The notes: generated from the sequence alone by a model not told the origin. 64,000 nt of DNA from Mesobacillus zeae (GCF_003570705.1 NZ_QWVT01000011.1:144820-208819), one strand, 5' to 3'; shown: positions 33,620 through 44,655, counted from the first letter of the stretch. Made by a program: numbers and translations.

Positions 33620-35731
33620 ATGAACGGTTTGTTGTGGATTAACCTGATTGCATTCCTGATTGTAACCGCTTACGCATTCAGCCTCTTCGTATATGTGGTC
33701 AGGACAAGAATCCAGTACATCAAGCTCGGGAAGAAATCCGAGTTCGACAATTCAGTAAAGGAACGGTTAGAGAGAATCTGGGTCAATGTATTCGGCCAGA
33801 AGAAGCTTTTGAAGGACAAGAAAAGCGGAATCATCCATGTCATGTTCTTTTATGGATTTATTCTTGTACAGTTCGGAGCAATCGACTTTATTTGGAAAGG
33901 CTTGAAGCCGGGATCTCATCTGCCATTCGGCCCGCTGTACGCCGGTTTCACGTTCTTTCAGGAAATCGTCACGCTTTTCATTTTAGTTGCAGTGGTCTGG
34001 GCATTTTACAGGCGCTATGTTGAAAAGCTTGTCCGCCTGAAGCGTGGCTTCAAGAACGGTCTCGTCCTTCTGTTCATTGGAGGTTTGATGCTGTCCGTTC
34101 TTCTGGGCAATGGAATGGGTATGATTTGGCATGGCCATGAAGCAACATGGACAGAACCTGTTGCCTCGGGAATTGCCGCACTGTTTTCAGGCATCCCTGA
34201 AACGGCAGCCATTTCGGTATTTTATATTGCCTGGTGGATTCACCTGCTGTTCCTGCTGTCATTCCTTGTCTATGTACCGCAGTCCAAGCATGCTCACTTG
34301 ATTGCAGGGCCTGCCAATGTGTATTTGACACGGATGGACCCGCCTGCGAAAATCACGAAAATTGATTTTGAAGATGAGTCTCAGGAAACTTTCGGAGCGG
34401 GAAAAATTACCGATTTCACCCAGGAGCAGATGATCGACTTTTACGCTTGTGTGGAATGCGGCCGATGCACGAATATGTGCCCGGCTACCGGAACGGGTAA
34501 AATGCTGTCGCCGATGGATTTAATCGTCAAGCTGCGTGACCATCTGACAAACCATGGTGCTGCTGTCACATCGAAGCAGCCGTGGGTGCCGACATTTGCA
34601 TTCAGCCAGACAAAAGGAAACCAGCTTGCGCTTGCCAGCGCGGGTGCCGGTGCGGAGGAAGCAGCCGCAGGATTCGCCTATAATCCAAGCATGATTGGCG
34701 ATGTCATCACAGAGGAAGAAATTTGGGCTTGTACGACATGCCGCAACTGTGAAGACCAATGTCCAGTCATGAATGAGCATGTGGATAAAATTATCGATCT
34801 TCGCCGCTATCTCGTCCTGACAGAAGGAAAAATGGATGCTGATGCGCAGCGTGCCATGACGAATATTGAGCGCCAGGGTAATCCGTGGGGCCTTAACCGG
34901 AAAGAAAAAGAAAACTGGAGAGAATTGCGTGAAGACGTGGTTGTCCCAACTGTAAAAGAAATGAAGAAGGCCGGGGAAGAATTTGAGTACCTGCTTTGGG
35001 TTGGGTCCATGGGTGCCTTTGACAACCGCAGCCAGAAGATCGCCCTCAGCTTTGCGAAGCTTCTCAATGAGGCTGGCATCAAGTTTGCCATCCTTGGAAA
35101 CAAGGAAAAGAACTCCGGAGATACGCCAAGGCGTCTCGGAAACGAATTTTTATTCCAGGAGCTTGCGACGAAGAACATTGAGGAATTCGAGAAGAACGAT
35201 GTGAAAAAAATCGTAACGATTGACCCGCACGCCTACAACATTTTCAAAAACGAATATCCTGACTTTGGATTTGAGGGTGAAGTGTACCATCATACAGAAC
35301 TGCTTGCCAAGCTTGTGAAAGAAGGGAAGCTTGTGCCGAAGCACAGAGTCGATGAAACGATTGTATTCCATGATTCCTGCTATCTTGGCCGCTACAACGA
35401 AGTGTACGATGCGCCAAGGGATATCCTGAAGAGCATCCCTGGTGTTACTTTGAAAGAAATGGAACGGAACCGTGAAAACGCAATGTGCTGCGGCGCTGGC
35501 GGAGGCTTGATGTGGATGGAAGAAGAAACTGGACACCGAATCAATGTGGCCAGGACCGAGCAGGCGCTCGCTGTCAACCCATCCGTCATAAGCTCCGGCT
35601 GCCCTTACTGCCTGACGATGCTGTCCGACGGCACAAAAGCGAAAGAGGCTGAAGAAACAGTCTCAACATACGATGTTGCCGAGCTTCTTGAGAAATCCAT
35701 CTTTGGCGAAAAGCAGCAAGCTGCTTCATAA
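33620..35731 (+). CDS. fadF: Membrane iron-sulfur oxidoreductase FadF
   Basis: 703 residues. The N-terminal part has about five membrane helices (residues ~4-25, 77-95, 110-130, 150-170, 200-222). Two Fe4S4 clusters follow (ACVECGRCTNMCP near 276, ACTTCRNCEDQCP near 374) and then two CCG-type domains of the heterodisulfide-reductase family (HDSCYLGRYN, MCCGAGGGLMW). FadF probably takes electrons from acyl-CoA dehydrogenases through ETF to the quinone pool in beta-oxidation. In B. subtilis fadF belongs to the FadR regulon; the promoter here carries a matching operator. AAGGGGG precedes the ATG. Confidence 0.92.
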   Translation: MNGLLWINLIAFLIVTAYAFSLFVYVVRTRIQYIKLGKKSEFDNSVKERLERIWVNVFGQKKLLKDKKSGIIHVMFFYGFILVQFGAIDFIWKGLKPGSHLPFGPLYAGFTFFQEIVTLFILVAVVWAFYRRYVEKLVRLKRGFKNGLVLLFIGGLMLSVLLGNGMGMIWHGHEATWTEPVASGIAALFSGIPETAAISVFYIAWWIHLLFLLSFLVYVPQSKHAHLIAGPANVYLTRMDPPAKITKIDFEDESQETFGAGKITDFTQEQMIDFYACVECGRCTNMCPATGTGKMLSPMDLIVKLRDHLTNHGAAVTSKQPWVPTFAFSQTKGNQLALASAGAGAEEAAAGFAYNPSMIGDVITEEEIWACTTCRNCEDQCPVMNEHVDKIIDLRRYLVLTEGKMDADAQRAMTNIERQGNPWGLNRKEKENWRELREDVVVPTVKEMKKAGEEFEYLLWVGSMGAFDNRSQKIALSFAKLLNEAGIKFAILGNKEKNSGDTPRRLGNEFLFQELATKNIEEFEKNDVKKIVTIDPHAYNIFKNEYPDFGFEGEVYHHTELLAKLVKEGKLVPKHRVDETIVFHDSCYLGRYNEVYDAPRDILKSIPGVTLKEMERNRENAMCCGAGGGLMWMEEETGHRINVARTEQALAVNPSVISSGCPYCLTMLSDGTKAKEAEETVSTYDVAELLEKSIFGEKQQAAS

Positions 35732-35750
35732 AAAATTTTCACACCAATGA

Positions 35751-35824
35751 ATAGTAGAGATTGAAGCACTGGAAAGTTCGCAAGTTAACCGAATTTTTTG
35801 CAAAGTGTTTCAATTCCTACTATT
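35751..35824. repeat. Long inverted repeat between fadF and the thiolase gene
   Basis: An arm beginning AATAGTAGAG...TTGAAGCACT pairs with AGTGTTTCAATTCCTACTAT (35804-35823) across a ~33-base spacer, with a few mismatches, and TTTTT follows. It could be a terminator or an operator. Confidence 0.6.
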
Positions 35825-35844
35825 TTTGCAGTAAAATATAAATG

Positions 35845-35858
35845 TGGTAAAACGCTTA
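35845..35858 (+). promoter_or_regulatory. Weak candidate cre site before the acyl-CoA operon
   Basis: GTAAAACGCTTACA matches the cre consensus at 12 of 14 positions; the first two bases are wrong. The right half CGCTTACA is perfect. Confidence 0.4.
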
Positions 35859-35987
35859 CATATTGGCATCGTCAAATGGATGTGCCATTTTGCTTTTGGA
35901 CGCGCCTTGAGCGAGCGTTCAGTCAATGCTGTCTGGCAAAATGGCTGGTATCAAGTTTTCAAAATAGTTGGCAAAGGGGAGAGCTAC

Positions 35988-37175
35988 ATGGGAAAAACAG
36001 TTATTTTAGCAGGGGCACGGACACCTTTTGGGAAATTAGGCGGAGGTTTGAGCAGCTTCCCAGCTTCCCAGCTTGGCGGTTTTGCAATGAAGGAAGCACT
36101 GGGCAGGGCTGGAGTCGATCCGGCTGAAGTCGGCGAAGTCATTCTCGGAACCGTCCTCCAAGGCGGCCAGGGGCAGCTTCCATCAAGGCAAGCGGCGAGG
36201 AACGCAGGCCTTCCATGGGAAGTGAAAACAGAGACGGTCAACAAAGTATGCGCTTCCGGGATGAGAAGTGTCACACTCGCTGATTTGCTGATTCGCGCTG
36301 GCGAAGAAGAAGTCATTGTAGCAGGCGGTATGGAATCGATGAGCAATGCTCCGTATTTCATCCCGAAAGCCCGCTGGGGATTAAGGATGGGAGATGCCCA
36401 AGTGAAAGACATGATGACGCATGACGGTCTGACTTGCTCCTTCACAGGCGTCCATATGGGCACTTACGGAAACGGGGTTGCCGAAGAAATGGAAATCAGC
36501 CGCGAGGAACAGGACAACTGGTCGCTTCGAAGCCATCAAAAAGCTGTTGAAGCCATCGAGTCGGGCAGACTGGCGGAGGAAATCGTGCCTATTGAGGTAC
36601 CCCAGCGAAAAGGGGAGCCTGTCATTGTGAAGAATGATGAAGCCCCGCGCAAAGATACGGCATTGGAAAAGCTCGCAAGGCTCCGCCCTGTGTTCAACAA
36701 TGAAGGAACCATTACGGCAGGCAATGCGCCTGGGGTCAATGACGGTGCGGCTGCCCTTGTGCTGATGAGTGAAGAAAGGGCTGAGCGGGAAGGCCGGAAA
36801 CCGATGGCAGTGATCCTGGCACATGCTGAGATTGCGACGGAAGCTAAGGATTTCCCAAAAACGCCTGGCCTTGTCATCAATGAACTTTTGAAAAAAACCG
36901 GGAAATCAATCGATGAAATCGACTTGTTTGAAATCAACGAAGCTTTTGCCGCAGTTTCCCTAGCAAGTGGGAAAATTGCCAGCCTGGATCCGGAAAAAAT
37001 CAACGTGAACGGCGGCGCGGTTGCCCTTGGACACCCAATCGGCGCAAGCGGAACAAGGATAATCCTCACACTTATGCATGAACTGAAAAGACGCGGCGGC
37101 GGGATCGGCATCGCGGCTATCTGCAGCGGAGGCGGCCAGGGAGATGCAGTCATGATCGAAGTGCCAAAACAATAA
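35988..37175 (+). CDS. Acetyl-CoA C-acetyltransferase (thiolase)
   Basis: 395 residues, homotetrameric thiolase. The acyl-carrying cysteine is in NKVCASGMRSV (about residue 88); the C-terminal histidine and cysteine motifs are NGGAVALGHPIGASGTR and CSGGGQGDA. It either condenses two acetyl-CoA or cleaves acetoacetyl-CoA; next to hbd and acyl-CoA dehydrogenases the chain can run either way. ATG 35988 follows AAAGGGGAG; a longer in-frame start at 35844 has no site. First gene of a six-gene operon that ends at 44415. Confidence 0.95.
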   Translation: MGKTVILAGARTPFGKLGGGLSSFPASQLGGFAMKEALGRAGVDPAEVGEVILGTVLQGGQGQLPSRQAARNAGLPWEVKTETVNKVCASGMRSVTLADLLIRAGEEEVIVAGGMESMSNAPYFIPKARWGLRMGDAQVKDMMTHDGLTCSFTGVHMGTYGNGVAEEMEISREEQDNWSLRSHQKAVEAIESGRLAEEIVPIEVPQRKGEPVIVKNDEAPRKDTALEKLARLRPVFNNEGTITAGNAPGVNDGAAALVLMSEERAEREGRKPMAVILAHAEIATEAKDFPKTPGLVINELLKKTGKSIDEIDLFEINEAFAAVSLASGKIASLDPEKINVNGGAVALGHPIGASGTRIILTLMHELKRRGGGIGIAAICSGGGQGDAVMIEVPKQ

Positions 37176-37206
37176 AACTTTTTTCATAGATTAAGGGGGA
37201 GAACAA

Positions 37207-38058
37207 ATGAAGGTAGAGAAAATCATGGTCATTGGAGCGGGGCAAATGGGCTCCGGAATTGCCCAAGTATGTGCGCAGGCAGGATATAAAGTGATATTGA
37301 ATGATCTTAAAGCGGAATATGTTGAGCGTGGCCTTGGGGTCATCCGGAAAAATCTTTCCAGGCAGGTCGATAAGGGCCGCATGGAACAGCAAGCAATGGA
37401 CGAAGTGATTGCAAATATCGAGGGGTCTTCAGACATCGCAAGCGCAAAAGAGGCGGATCTTGTGATTGAGGCTGCAGTCGAAAACATGGATATCAAGACA
37501 AAAATTTTCGCGCAGCTTGATGAACTTGCACCGGAACATGCCATTCTGGCAAGCAATACATCTTCTTTGCCTATTACGGAAATTGCTGCTGCCACAAAGC
37601 GTCCTGAAAAAGTGATTGGCATGCACTTCATGAACCCTGTACCTGTCATGAAGCTTGTCGAAATCATCCGCGGCCTTGCCACAGCAGATGAAGTGTACGG
37701 AACGATTGAAGATATCACGAAAAAAATCGGCAAGGTGCCGGTAGAGGTCAATGACTTCCCGGGATTTGTCTCCAACAGGATCCTGATGCCGATGATCAAC
37801 GAAGCCATTTATACACTGTATGAGGGTGTCGCTTCAAAGGAAGCCATCGATGAAGTGATGAAGCTCGGGATGAATCACCCAATGGGCCCGCTGACGCTTG
37901 CTGATTTCATCGGCCTTGATACATGCCTTTATATTATGGAAACGCTGCACGAAGGCTTCGGCGATGACAAGTATCGCCCATGTCCGCTGCTCCGCAAGTA
38001 CGTGAAGGCTGGTTGGCTTGGCCGCAAGTCGGGCCGCGGCTTCTACATTTACGAATAA
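37207..38058 (+). CDS. 3-hydroxybutyryl-CoA dehydrogenase (MmgB/Hbd-like)
   Basis: 283 residues, NAD(P)-dependent. The dinucleotide loop VIGAGQMGSGIAQVCAQAG is at residues ~8-26, the catalytic region SNTSSLPITEIA and GMHFMNPVPVMKLVEII contains the histidine, and FPGFVSNRILMP leads the C-terminal dimerisation domain. It converts 3-hydroxybutyryl-CoA and acetoacetyl-CoA. Start ATG 37207 behind GGGGGAG. Cotranscribed with thiolase (31-base gap). Confidence 0.95.
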   Translation: MKVEKIMVIGAGQMGSGIAQVCAQAGYKVILNDLKAEYVERGLGVIRKNLSRQVDKGRMEQQAMDEVIANIEGSSDIASAKEADLVIEAAVENMDIKTKIFAQLDELAPEHAILASNTSSLPITEIAAATKRPEKVIGMHFMNPVPVMKLVEIIRGLATADEVYGTIEDITKKIGKVPVEVNDFPGFVSNRILMPMINEAIYTLYEGVASKEAIDEVMKLGMNHPMGPLTLADFIGLDTCLYIMETLHEGFGDDKYRPCPLLRKYVKAGWLGRKSGRGFYIYE

Positions 38059-38144
38059 AACAGCAGGCGGGTGAAGGGCTTTTTTTACCATAAAAGCTCT
38101 TCCTGCCGCAGGTTCAGACAAATTGCCGTCAGGGGGAGAGAAAC

Positions 38145-39275
38145 ATGGAACTCAGGTTTACTGAAGAACAAGACATGATGCGAAAAATGGTGCGTGACTT
38201 TGCGCAAAGCGAAATAGCACCTTTCATAGAAAACATGGAAAAAGGCGAGTTTCCGCGCGATATTTTAACAAAAATGGGCGGCCTGGGCTTGATGGGCATC
38301 CCTGTTCCCGAGGAACTTGGCGGGGCGGAAATGGACTTCATTTCCTATATCATTGCCATCCACGAGCTGTCGAAGGTCAGTGCGGCGGTTGGTGTCATCC
38401 TGTCCGTCCATACGTCGGTCGGCACGAATCCAATCCTGTACTTTGGGAATGAAGAACAAAAGAAAAAATACGTTCCGAAGCTTGCTGCCGGTGAATATCT
38501 TGGTGCGTTTGCGCTTACTGAGCCGAGCGCTGGGTCTGACGCAGGAAGCCTGAAGACAAAGGCAGTTAAAAACGGAGATTATTATATTTTAAATGGATCG
38601 AAAGTGTTCATCACAAACGGGGGAGAAGCGGATACATACATTGTGTTTGCCTCTACTGACCCTGAAGCTGGTTCAAGGGGCATCTCGGCTTTCATCGTGG
38701 AAAAAGATACACCGGGATTGGTCATAGGAAAAGACGAACATAAAATGGGCCTTCACGGTTCAAGAACCGTACAGCTTACGTTTGAAGATATGAAAGTACC
38801 GGCTGCCAATCTCCTTGGCGAAGAAGGGAAAGGCTTCAAAATTGCGATGGGCAATCTTGATGTAGGCCGTGTCGGCATTGCTGCACAGGCGCTCGGAATC
38901 GCCGAGGCAGCCCTCGAAGCGGCAACAGCCTATGCGAAAGAACGGCACCAGTTCGGGCGGCCAATTGCAGCCCAGCAGGCAGTCGGATTCAAGCTTGCTG
39001 ATATGGCAGCAAATATTGAGGCTGCCAAGCTACTAGTCTACCGGGCGGCGGATTTGCGCAGCAGGGGGCTCTCGTGCGGAAAAGAAGCTTCAATGGCCAA
39101 ACTGTTCGCGTCAAGGACAGCGGTGGAAGCGGCAACAGAAGCCATCCAGGTATTCGGAGGTTACGGCTATACAGAGGATTATCCGGTAGAGCGGTTCTTC
39201 CGCGATGCGAAGGTTACTGAGATTTATGAAGGTACGAGTGAAATACAGCGCCTCGTCATTTCGAAGCAGCTGTAA
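38145..39275 (+). CDS. Acyl-CoA dehydrogenase, short-chain type (first)
   Basis: 376 residues, FAD enzyme that makes the 2,3-double bond of a short acyl-CoA. Signatures: [20 protein letters not shown] (flavin and substrate contact, about residue 122), a catalytic glutamate in the end block [20 protein letters not shown], and [20 protein letters not shown]. The ATG follows AGGGGGAG. Close to the second acyl-CoA dehydrogenase downstream in sequence, so the two are ancient duplicates; this one resembles butyryl-CoA dehydrogenases of mmg/bcd type. Confidence 0.93.
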   Translation: MELRFTEEQDMMRKMVRDFAQSEIAPFIENMEKGEFPRDILTKMGGLGLMGIPVPEELGGAEMDFISYIIAIHELSKVSAAVGVILSVHTSVGTNPILYFGNEEQKKKYVPKLAAGEYLGAFALTEPSAGSDAGSLKTKAVKNGDYYILNGSKVFITNGGEADTYIVFASTDPEAGSRGISAFIVEKDTPGLVIGKDEHKMGLHGSRTVQLTFEDMKVPAANLLGEEGKGFKIAMGNLDVGRVGIAAQALGIAEAALEAATAYAKERHQFGRPIAAQQAVGFKLADMAANIEAAKLLVYRAADLRSRGLSCGKEASMAKLFASRTAVEAATEAIQVFGGYGYTEDYPVERFFRDAKVTEIYEGTSEIQRLVISKQL

Positions 39276-39339
39276 CGCCGGGGAACATGGGCATATAAGG
39301 GATGTAAACGTTTGAGAGAATGAAATGGAGGGGAAAACA

Positions 39340-40479
39340 ATGAATTTTAAATTGACTGAAGAACATGAAATGATCCGCAAAATGGTGCGCGATTTTGCCC
39401 GGAACGAAGTGGCTCCGACTGCAGCAGAACGCGATGAGGAAGAACGTTTTGACCGTGAAATTTTTGACAAGATGGCAGAGCTTGGATTGACAGGCATTCC
39501 ATGGCCTGAAGAGTACGGCGGCATTGGCAGCGATTATCTTGCGTATTGCATCGCTGTTGAAGAGCTTTCCCGCGTGTGCGCATCGACAGGTGTGACACTT
39601 TCTGCCCATACGTCCCTGGCCGGCTGGCCGATATATAAGTTTGGCTCGGAAGAACAGAAGCAAAAGTATTTAAAGCCGATGGCACTTGGCGAAAAAATCG
39701 GCGCTTACGGGTTGACTGAACCGGGCAGCGGTTCGGATGCCGGCGGAATGAGAACGACAGCACGCCTTGACGGTAATGATTATGTCCTGAACGGCTCGAA
39801 AATTTTCATTACAAACGGAGGCATTGCCGATACTTATGTCGTGTTTGCCCTGACGGATTCGGAGAACAAGCATAAAGGCACAACTGCTTTTATCGTTGAA
39901 AAGGATTTTGCCGGTTTCTCGGTCGGGAAAAAAGAGAAAAAGCTTGGCATTCGTTCATCTCCGACAACGGAAATCATTTTTGAAGACTGCCGCGTTCCAA
40001 AGGAAAATATGCTTGGCGAGCTTGGCGAAGGCTTCAAGATTGCCATGATGACCCTTGACGGCGGCCGTAACGGAATTGCTGCGCAGGCGGTGGGAATTGC
40101 CCAGGGAGCGCTTGATGCTTCAGTTGATTACGCGAAGGAACGCCAGCAGTTCGGCAAGCCGATCGCTGCGCAGCAAGGCATTGGTTTCAAGCTTGCAGAC
40201 ATGGCGACGATGGTGGAAGCTTCAAGGCTTCTGACGTACCAGGCAGCATGGCTTGAGTCGGAAGGACTTCCGTACGGCAAGGAATCCGCGATGTCGAAAC
40301 TTCTTGCAGGTGATACAGCAATGAAAGTGACAACTGACGCTGTGCAGGTATTCGGTGGCTACGGTTATACAAAGGACTATCCAGTGGAACGCTTCATGCG
40401 CGATGCGAAGATTACCCAGATTTACGAAGGCACTCAGGAAATTCAGCGTCTCGTCATTTCAAGGATGCTGACAAAATAA
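39340..40479 (+). CDS. acdA: Acyl-CoA dehydrogenase AcdA-like (second)
   Basis: 379 residues. Same family layout: [35 protein letters not shown] and the catalytic [20 protein letters not shown] end. In B. subtilis acdA lies next to fadF and rpoE; here it is several genes from fadF but in the same block. ATG 39340 follows GGAGGGG; the in-frame 39325 codon overlaps that site. Probable substrate is a short or branched acyl-CoA such as isobutyryl-CoA, judged from the mutase downstream (inference). Confidence 0.93.
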   Translation: MNFKLTEEHEMIRKMVRDFARNEVAPTAAERDEEERFDREIFDKMAELGLTGIPWPEEYGGIGSDYLAYCIAVEELSRVCASTGVTLSAHTSLAGWPIYKFGSEEQKQKYLKPMALGEKIGAYGLTEPGSGSDAGGMRTTARLDGNDYVLNGSKIFITNGGIADTYVVFALTDSENKHKGTTAFIVEKDFAGFSVGKKEKKLGIRSSPTTEIIFEDCRVPKENMLGELGEGFKIAMMTLDGGRNGIAAQAVGIAQGALDASVDYAKERQQFGKPIAAQQGIGFKLADMATMVEASRLLTYQAAWLESEGLPYGKESAMSKLLAGDTAMKVTTDAVQVFGGYGYTKDYPVERFMRDAKITQIYEGTQEIQRLVISRMLTK

Positions 40480-40495
40480 ATCCGGGGCGGGGGAG

Positions 40496-41131
40496 ATGAT
40501 GAAAAAGCGCGAAGTCCAGGCATCAGTAAAAGATGAACGTCTTGTGCTCAAACGGCGCAACCAGATGATCAAGGGAGCAGTCACTCTTTTTAAGGAAAAA
40601 GGCTTCCATCGGACGACAACCCGGGAGATTGCCCGGGCGTCCGGCTTTAGCATCGGAACGCTCTATGAATATATCCGGACAAAAGAGGATGTCCTTTATC
40701 TTGTGTGCGACAGCATTTATGACGAGGTTAGGGACCAGCTTCAGCAAAGCTTTGATCCCAATCAGGGGACGCTCGAAAGCCTTAGGCTTGTCATCGACTA
40801 TTACTTCAAGGTGATGGATGAGCTTCAGGACGAGGTGCTGGTCATGTACCAGGAAGCGAAGTCGCTGTCAAAGGATGCCTTGCCGTATGTGCTGAAAAAA
40901 GAGCTTGAAATGGTGGGAATGTTTGAAGACACAATCCGCCGCTGTGTGGAAAACGGAGAGCTTGACCTTACCGAAAAACAGGTCAAGATCATCGCCCATG
41001 ATATTTTCGTCCAGGGGCAAATGTGGGCGTTCCGGCGCTGGGTACTCCAGAAGCTCTACACGCTTGATGAATATATTGAACTGCAGACGGATCTGCTTTT
41101 AGAGGGGATAAAGGGGTCCGGGAGCAAATAA
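40496..41131 (+). CDS. TetR/AcrR-family regulator of the acyl-CoA operon
   Basis: 211 residues. The N-terminal helix-turn-helix runs over residues ~20-70 ([44 protein letters not shown]), followed by an all-helical ligand domain. It resembles FadR/YsiA-type acyl-CoA-sensing repressors, so it may sense an acyl-CoA made by this pathway; that is inference from the location. Two ATG codons at 40496 and 40499 both sit after GGGGGAG; the second has slightly better spacing. It is 16 bases after acdA and 17 before icmF. Confidence 0.88.
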   Translation: MMKKREVQASVKDERLVLKRRNQMIKGAVTLFKEKGFHRTTTREIARASGFSIGTLYEYIRTKEDVLYLVCDSIYDEVRDQLQQSFDPNQGTLESLRLVIDYYFKVMDELQDEVLVMYQEAKSLSKDALPYVLKKELEMVGMFEDTIRRCVENGELDLTEKQVKIIAHDIFVQGQMWAFRRWVLQKLYTLDEYIELQTDLLLEGIKGSGSK

Positions 41132-41148
41132 GGAACAGGGGGAGAAGC

Positions 41149-44100
41149 ATGAATACGACGGAAACATACAAGCCGAAAAACCATATCCGCTTTGTTACAG
41201 CTTCGAGTTTGTTTGACGGTCATGATGCCTCGATCAACATTATGCGCCGCATTCTTCAGGCAGGAGGCGCGGAAGTGATCCATCTTGGGCATAACCGTTC
41301 TGTTGAGGAAGTGGTGAATGCGGCGATCCAGGAAGATGCACAGGGAATCGCGATTTCTTCCTACCAGGGCGGGCATGTCGAGTATTTTAAATACATGCGC
41401 GACCTTCTCAATGAACGCGGCGCCTCGCATATCCGCATTTATGGCGGAGGTGGTGGAGTCATCATTCCAAAGGAAATCAAGGAATTGCATGATTACGGGA
41501 TTGCCCGGATCTTTTCGCCCGAAGACGGCAGGCAGATGGGTCTCGAGGGCATGATTCAAAGGATGCTTAAGGAATGCGATTTCCCAACGATTACGACAGA
41601 GGCTGCAGCGGAAATTGAAAAGCTGGCGTCAGGAAGCATGCAGGCTGTCGCCAAGCTGATCACGCTTGCGGAGCAGCAGGTCGGCGCTGAAAAGGAAGCG
41701 GCTGCCGCTGTCGAGTCTGTGATGGAAAAGGTAAAATCGATGTCCCAATCAGTTCCTGTCATCGGGATTACAGGAACGGGCGGAGCCGGAAAAAGCTCGC
41801 TTACGGATGAACTGATCCGGAGATTTATCAATGAAATTCCGGAAACGCGCGTTGCGATCCTGTCTGTCGATCCGACAAAGCAAAAAACAGGCGGCGCCCT
41901 ACTCGGCGACCGGATCCGCATGAATGCGATCTTCTCGCCGCGAGTGTATATGCGAAGCCTTGCCACCCGTAACTCCAAGTCCGAGCTTTCGCTGGCGATC
42001 CACGATGCCATTGCTGTCACCAAGGCAGCAGGCTTTGACCTCATTATTGTTGAGACGAGCGGCATCGGTCAGGGAGATGCCGGAATCACCGACATTTGTG
42101 ATGTGTCCATGTATGTGATGACGAGCGAGTTCGGTGCTCCGTCACAGCTGGAAAAAATCGACATGATCGATTACGCCGATTTGATTGTTATCAACAAATT
42201 CGAGCGCAAAGGCTCCGAGGATGCCCAGCGCCAGGTGCAGAAGCAGTTCCAGCGCAGCCATATGCTGTTTGACAGGGATTATGGGGATATGCCTGTGTAC
42301 GGAACGATTGCGAGCCAGTTCAACGATCCGGGAACGAACGCATTGTTTGCAGCGCTGATTGAAAAAATCAATGAGAAAACAGGCACGGGCTGGAGCACTT
42401 CTTTTTCAAAAGAAGCGAAGGTGGAAAAACAAAACGTCATCATTCCTAATGACCGCCGCTATTATCTACGTGAAATTTCCGATACAGTCCGAAGCTACCA
42501 CCAAAAAGCTGCAGAGCAGGCGGAAGCTGCCCGCAGGCTTTTCCAGATCGAGGGTGCACTGGAGGCCTTGAACGAGAGCGGTGCAGAGGGTGAAGCTTCT
42601 CTTGCACTCCAAAAATTGAAAGAACAGGTTGAAGAAACGCTTACGCCTGAAACGAAAAAAATTCTTTCGGGTTGGCTGGAACTGAAGGAAAAGTATGCTG
42701 GAGACCGGTTCGTGACGAAAATCCGCGACAAGGAAATTGTCACAGAGCTTCGGACGAAGAGCCTTTCAGGCCTCAGCATCCCGAAGGTGGCACTGCCGCG
42801 CTATAAGGATTACGGTGAGATTATCCGCTGGGTTTATCTTGAAAACGTTCCGGGTTCATTCCCTTATACAGCCGGAGTATTCCCGTTCAAACGCGAGGGC
42901 GAGGATCCGAAACGCCAGTTTGCCGGAGAAGGGACACCGGAGAGGACGAATCGCCGTTTCCATTACTTGTCGAAGGACGATGATGCAAAGCGTCTGAGCA
43001 CGGCTTTTGACTCGGTCACCCTTTACGGGGAGGATCCAGACTATCGTCCGGATATTTACGGAAAGGTCGGGGAGAGCGGCGTCAATATTTGTACGCTTGA
43101 TGACATGAAGAAGTTGTATGCGGGCTTTGACCTCTGCCATCCGACAACATCCGTTTCAATGACGATTAACGGGCCTGCGCCAATCATTCTGGCGATGTTC
43201 ATGAACACGGCAGTTGAACAGCAGATGGAAAAGAAAGAGGCGGAGCTTGGACGTCCGCTGACTGCTGAAGAGGCGGAGCAACTGAAGGATTGGACGCTGC
43301 AGACGGTCCGTGGAACAGTTCAGGCTGACATTTTAAAAGAAGATCAGGGCCAGAATACATGTATCTTCTCGACGGAATTTGCTTTGCGCATGATGGGTGA
43401 CATCCAGCAGTATTTCATAGACCAAAAGGTTAGAAACTACTATTCGGTTTCGATTTCCGGCTACCATATTGCCGAAGCTGGCGCAAATCCGATTTCACAG
43501 CTTGCATTCACGCTTGCTAATGGCTTCACATATGTAGAATATTACTTGAGCAGGGGTATGAAGATCGATGACTTCGCGCCAAACTTGAGCTTCTTTTTCT
43601 CAAATGGCCTTGATCCTGAATATTCGGTGCTTGGCCGTGTGGCGCGCCGCATCTGGGCGGCGGTCATGAAGAACAAGTATGATGCCAATGAGCGCAGCCA
43701 GAAACTGAAGTATCATATCCAGACATCGGGCCGCTCGCTGCATGCGCAGGAAATTGACTTCAACGATATCAGGACAACGCTCCAGGCTTTGATGGCGCTG
43801 CATGATAACTGTAACTCGCTTCATACGAACGCCTATGATGAAGCCATCACAACGCCAACTGAGGAATCGGTCCGCCGTGCAATGGCCATCCAGATGATCA
43901 TCACCAAGGAGCATGGTTTGACGAAGAACGAGAATCCGCTTCAAGGTGCGTTCATTATTGAAGAACTGACTGATCTTGTTGAAGAGGCAGTCCTTCAGGA
44001 ATTCGAGCGAATCAATGACCGCGGAGGGGTACTTGGGGCAATGGAAACACAGTATCAGCGCGGTAAAATCCAGGATGAGTCCATGCACTATGAAATGAAG

Positions 44101-44415
44101 AAGCACACAGGCGAGCTCCCGATTATCGGCGTGAACACCTATTTGAACCCAAATCCTCCTTCAGAGGAAGAGATGGATAATATGGAAATCGCCCGTGCGA
44201 CAAAAGAAGAGAAAGAAACGCAAATCCGGAATCTCGAAGCCTTCAAAGCAAGGCACGACGATCTCAACCGGGAGTCGCTCGACCGCCTGAAGAAAGCAGC
44301 AGTCAGCGGCGGCAATATCTTTGCGGAGCTGATGGAAACCGTAAAATACGCAAGCCTCGGCCAAATCACCAGCGCCCTCTACGAAGTAGGCGGCCAGTAC
44401 CGCAGAAATATGTAA
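41149..44415 (+). CDS. icmF: Fused isobutyryl-CoA mutase IcmF
   Basis: 1088 residues in three parts: a B12-binding domain (residues ~12-145; cobalt-ligand histidine in [12 protein letters not shown]), a MeaB-like GTPase chaperone (P-loop GTGGAGKSS at ~209-217, then [20 protein letters not shown] and [15 protein letters not shown]), and the mutase barrel (from about residue 550; [20 protein letters not shown]). It interconverts isobutyryl-CoA and butyryl-CoA by adenosylcobalamin radical chemistry, with its own G-protein guarding cofactor loading. Some IcmF relatives act on pivalyl- or isovaleryl-CoA, which I cannot exclude. The mutase feeds butyryl-CoA to the dehydrogenases upstream. Confidence 0.95.
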   Translation: MNTTETYKPKNHIRFVTASSLFDGHDASINIMRRILQAGGAEVIHLGHNRSVEEVVNAAIQEDAQGIAISSYQGGHVEYFKYMRDLLNERGASHIRIYGGGGGVIIPKEIKELHDYGIARIFSPEDGRQMGLEGMIQRMLKECDFPTITTEAAAEIEKLASGSMQAVAKLITLAEQQVGAEKEAAAAVESVMEKVKSMSQSVPVIGITGTGGAGKSSLTDELIRRFINEIPETRVAILSVDPTKQKTGGALLGDRIRMNAIFSPRVYMRSLATRNSKSELSLAIHDAIAVTKAAGFDLIIVETSGIGQGDAGITDICDVSMYVMTSEFGAPSQLEKIDMIDYADLIVINKFERKGSEDAQRQVQKQFQRSHMLFDRDYGDMPVYGTIASQFNDPGTNALFAALIEKINEKTGTGWSTSFSKEAKVEKQNVIIPNDRRYYLREISDTVRSYHQKAAEQAEAARRLFQIEGALEALNESGAEGEASLALQKLKEQVEETLTPETKKILSGWLELKEKYAGDRFVTKIRDKEIVTELRTKSLSGLSIPKVALPRYKDYGEIIRWVYLENVPGSFPYTAGVFPFKREGEDPKRQFAGEGTPERTNRRFHYLSKDDDAKRLSTAFDSVTLYGEDPDYRPDIYGKVGESGVNICTLDDMKKLYAGFDLCHPTTSVSMTINGPAPIILAMFMNTAVEQQMEKKEAELGRPLTAEEAEQLKDWTLQTVRGTVQADILKEDQGQNTCIFSTEFALRMMGDIQQYFIDQKVRNYYSVSISGYHIAEAGANPISQLAFTLANGFTYVEYYLSRGMKIDDFAPNLSFFFSNGLDPEYSVLGRVARRIWAAVMKNKYDANERSQKLKYHIQTSGRSLHAQEIDFNDIRTTLQALMALHDNCNSLHTNAYDEAITTPTEESVRRAMAIQMIITKEHGLTKNENPLQGAFIIEELTDLVEEAVLQEFERINDRGGVLGAMETQYQRGKIQDESMHYEMKKHTGELPIIGVNTYLNPNPPSEEEMDNMEIARATKEEKETQIRNLEAFKARHDDLNRESLDRLKKAAVSGGNIFAELMETVKYASLGQITSALYEVGGQYRRNM

Positions 44416-44424
44416 CATCATAGA

Positions 44425-44466
44425 GGGTCAGGCACTCTGCAGCGGATAACCGCAGGTGCCTGACCC
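44425..44466. repeat. Hairpin with GGGTCAGGCAC arms after icmF
   Basis: GGGTCAGGCAC (44425-44435) and GTGCCTGACCC (44456-44466) pair, and the inner GCGG-ATAA-CCGC extends the stem. There is no T-run. The arm GTGCCTGACCCCC is also part of the 50-bp repeat unit that follows. Confidence 0.85.
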
Positions 44467-44500
44467 CCATTTGTGTGTAGTGATAGTGATGCCGAGGTAA

Positions 44501-44655
44501 AGCAATGAAGCGCCAAACCACAGCAGCGTTCCTGACCCCCGGTGCGGTGATGCAATGAAGCGCCAAACCACAACAGCGTGCCTGACCCCCGGTGCGGTGG
44601 TGCGATGAAGCACCAAACCACAACAGCGTTCCTGACCCCCGGTGCGGTGATGCGG
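44501..44655 (+). repeat. 50-bp tandem repeat, three copies (locus 2)
   Basis: Units start at 44503, 44553 and 44603 (CAATGAAGCGCCAAACCACA, then CAGCGTKCCTGACCCCCGGT, then GCGGTGATG). Same family as 4819-4926. The gap 44416-44795 holds only this array and the preceding hairpin. Confidence 0.93.

Noticed and set aside
39305..39318. cre-like TGTAAACGTTTGAG between the acyl-CoA dehydrogenase genes
   Set aside because: The right half does not match the cre consensus and the site lies inside an operon.
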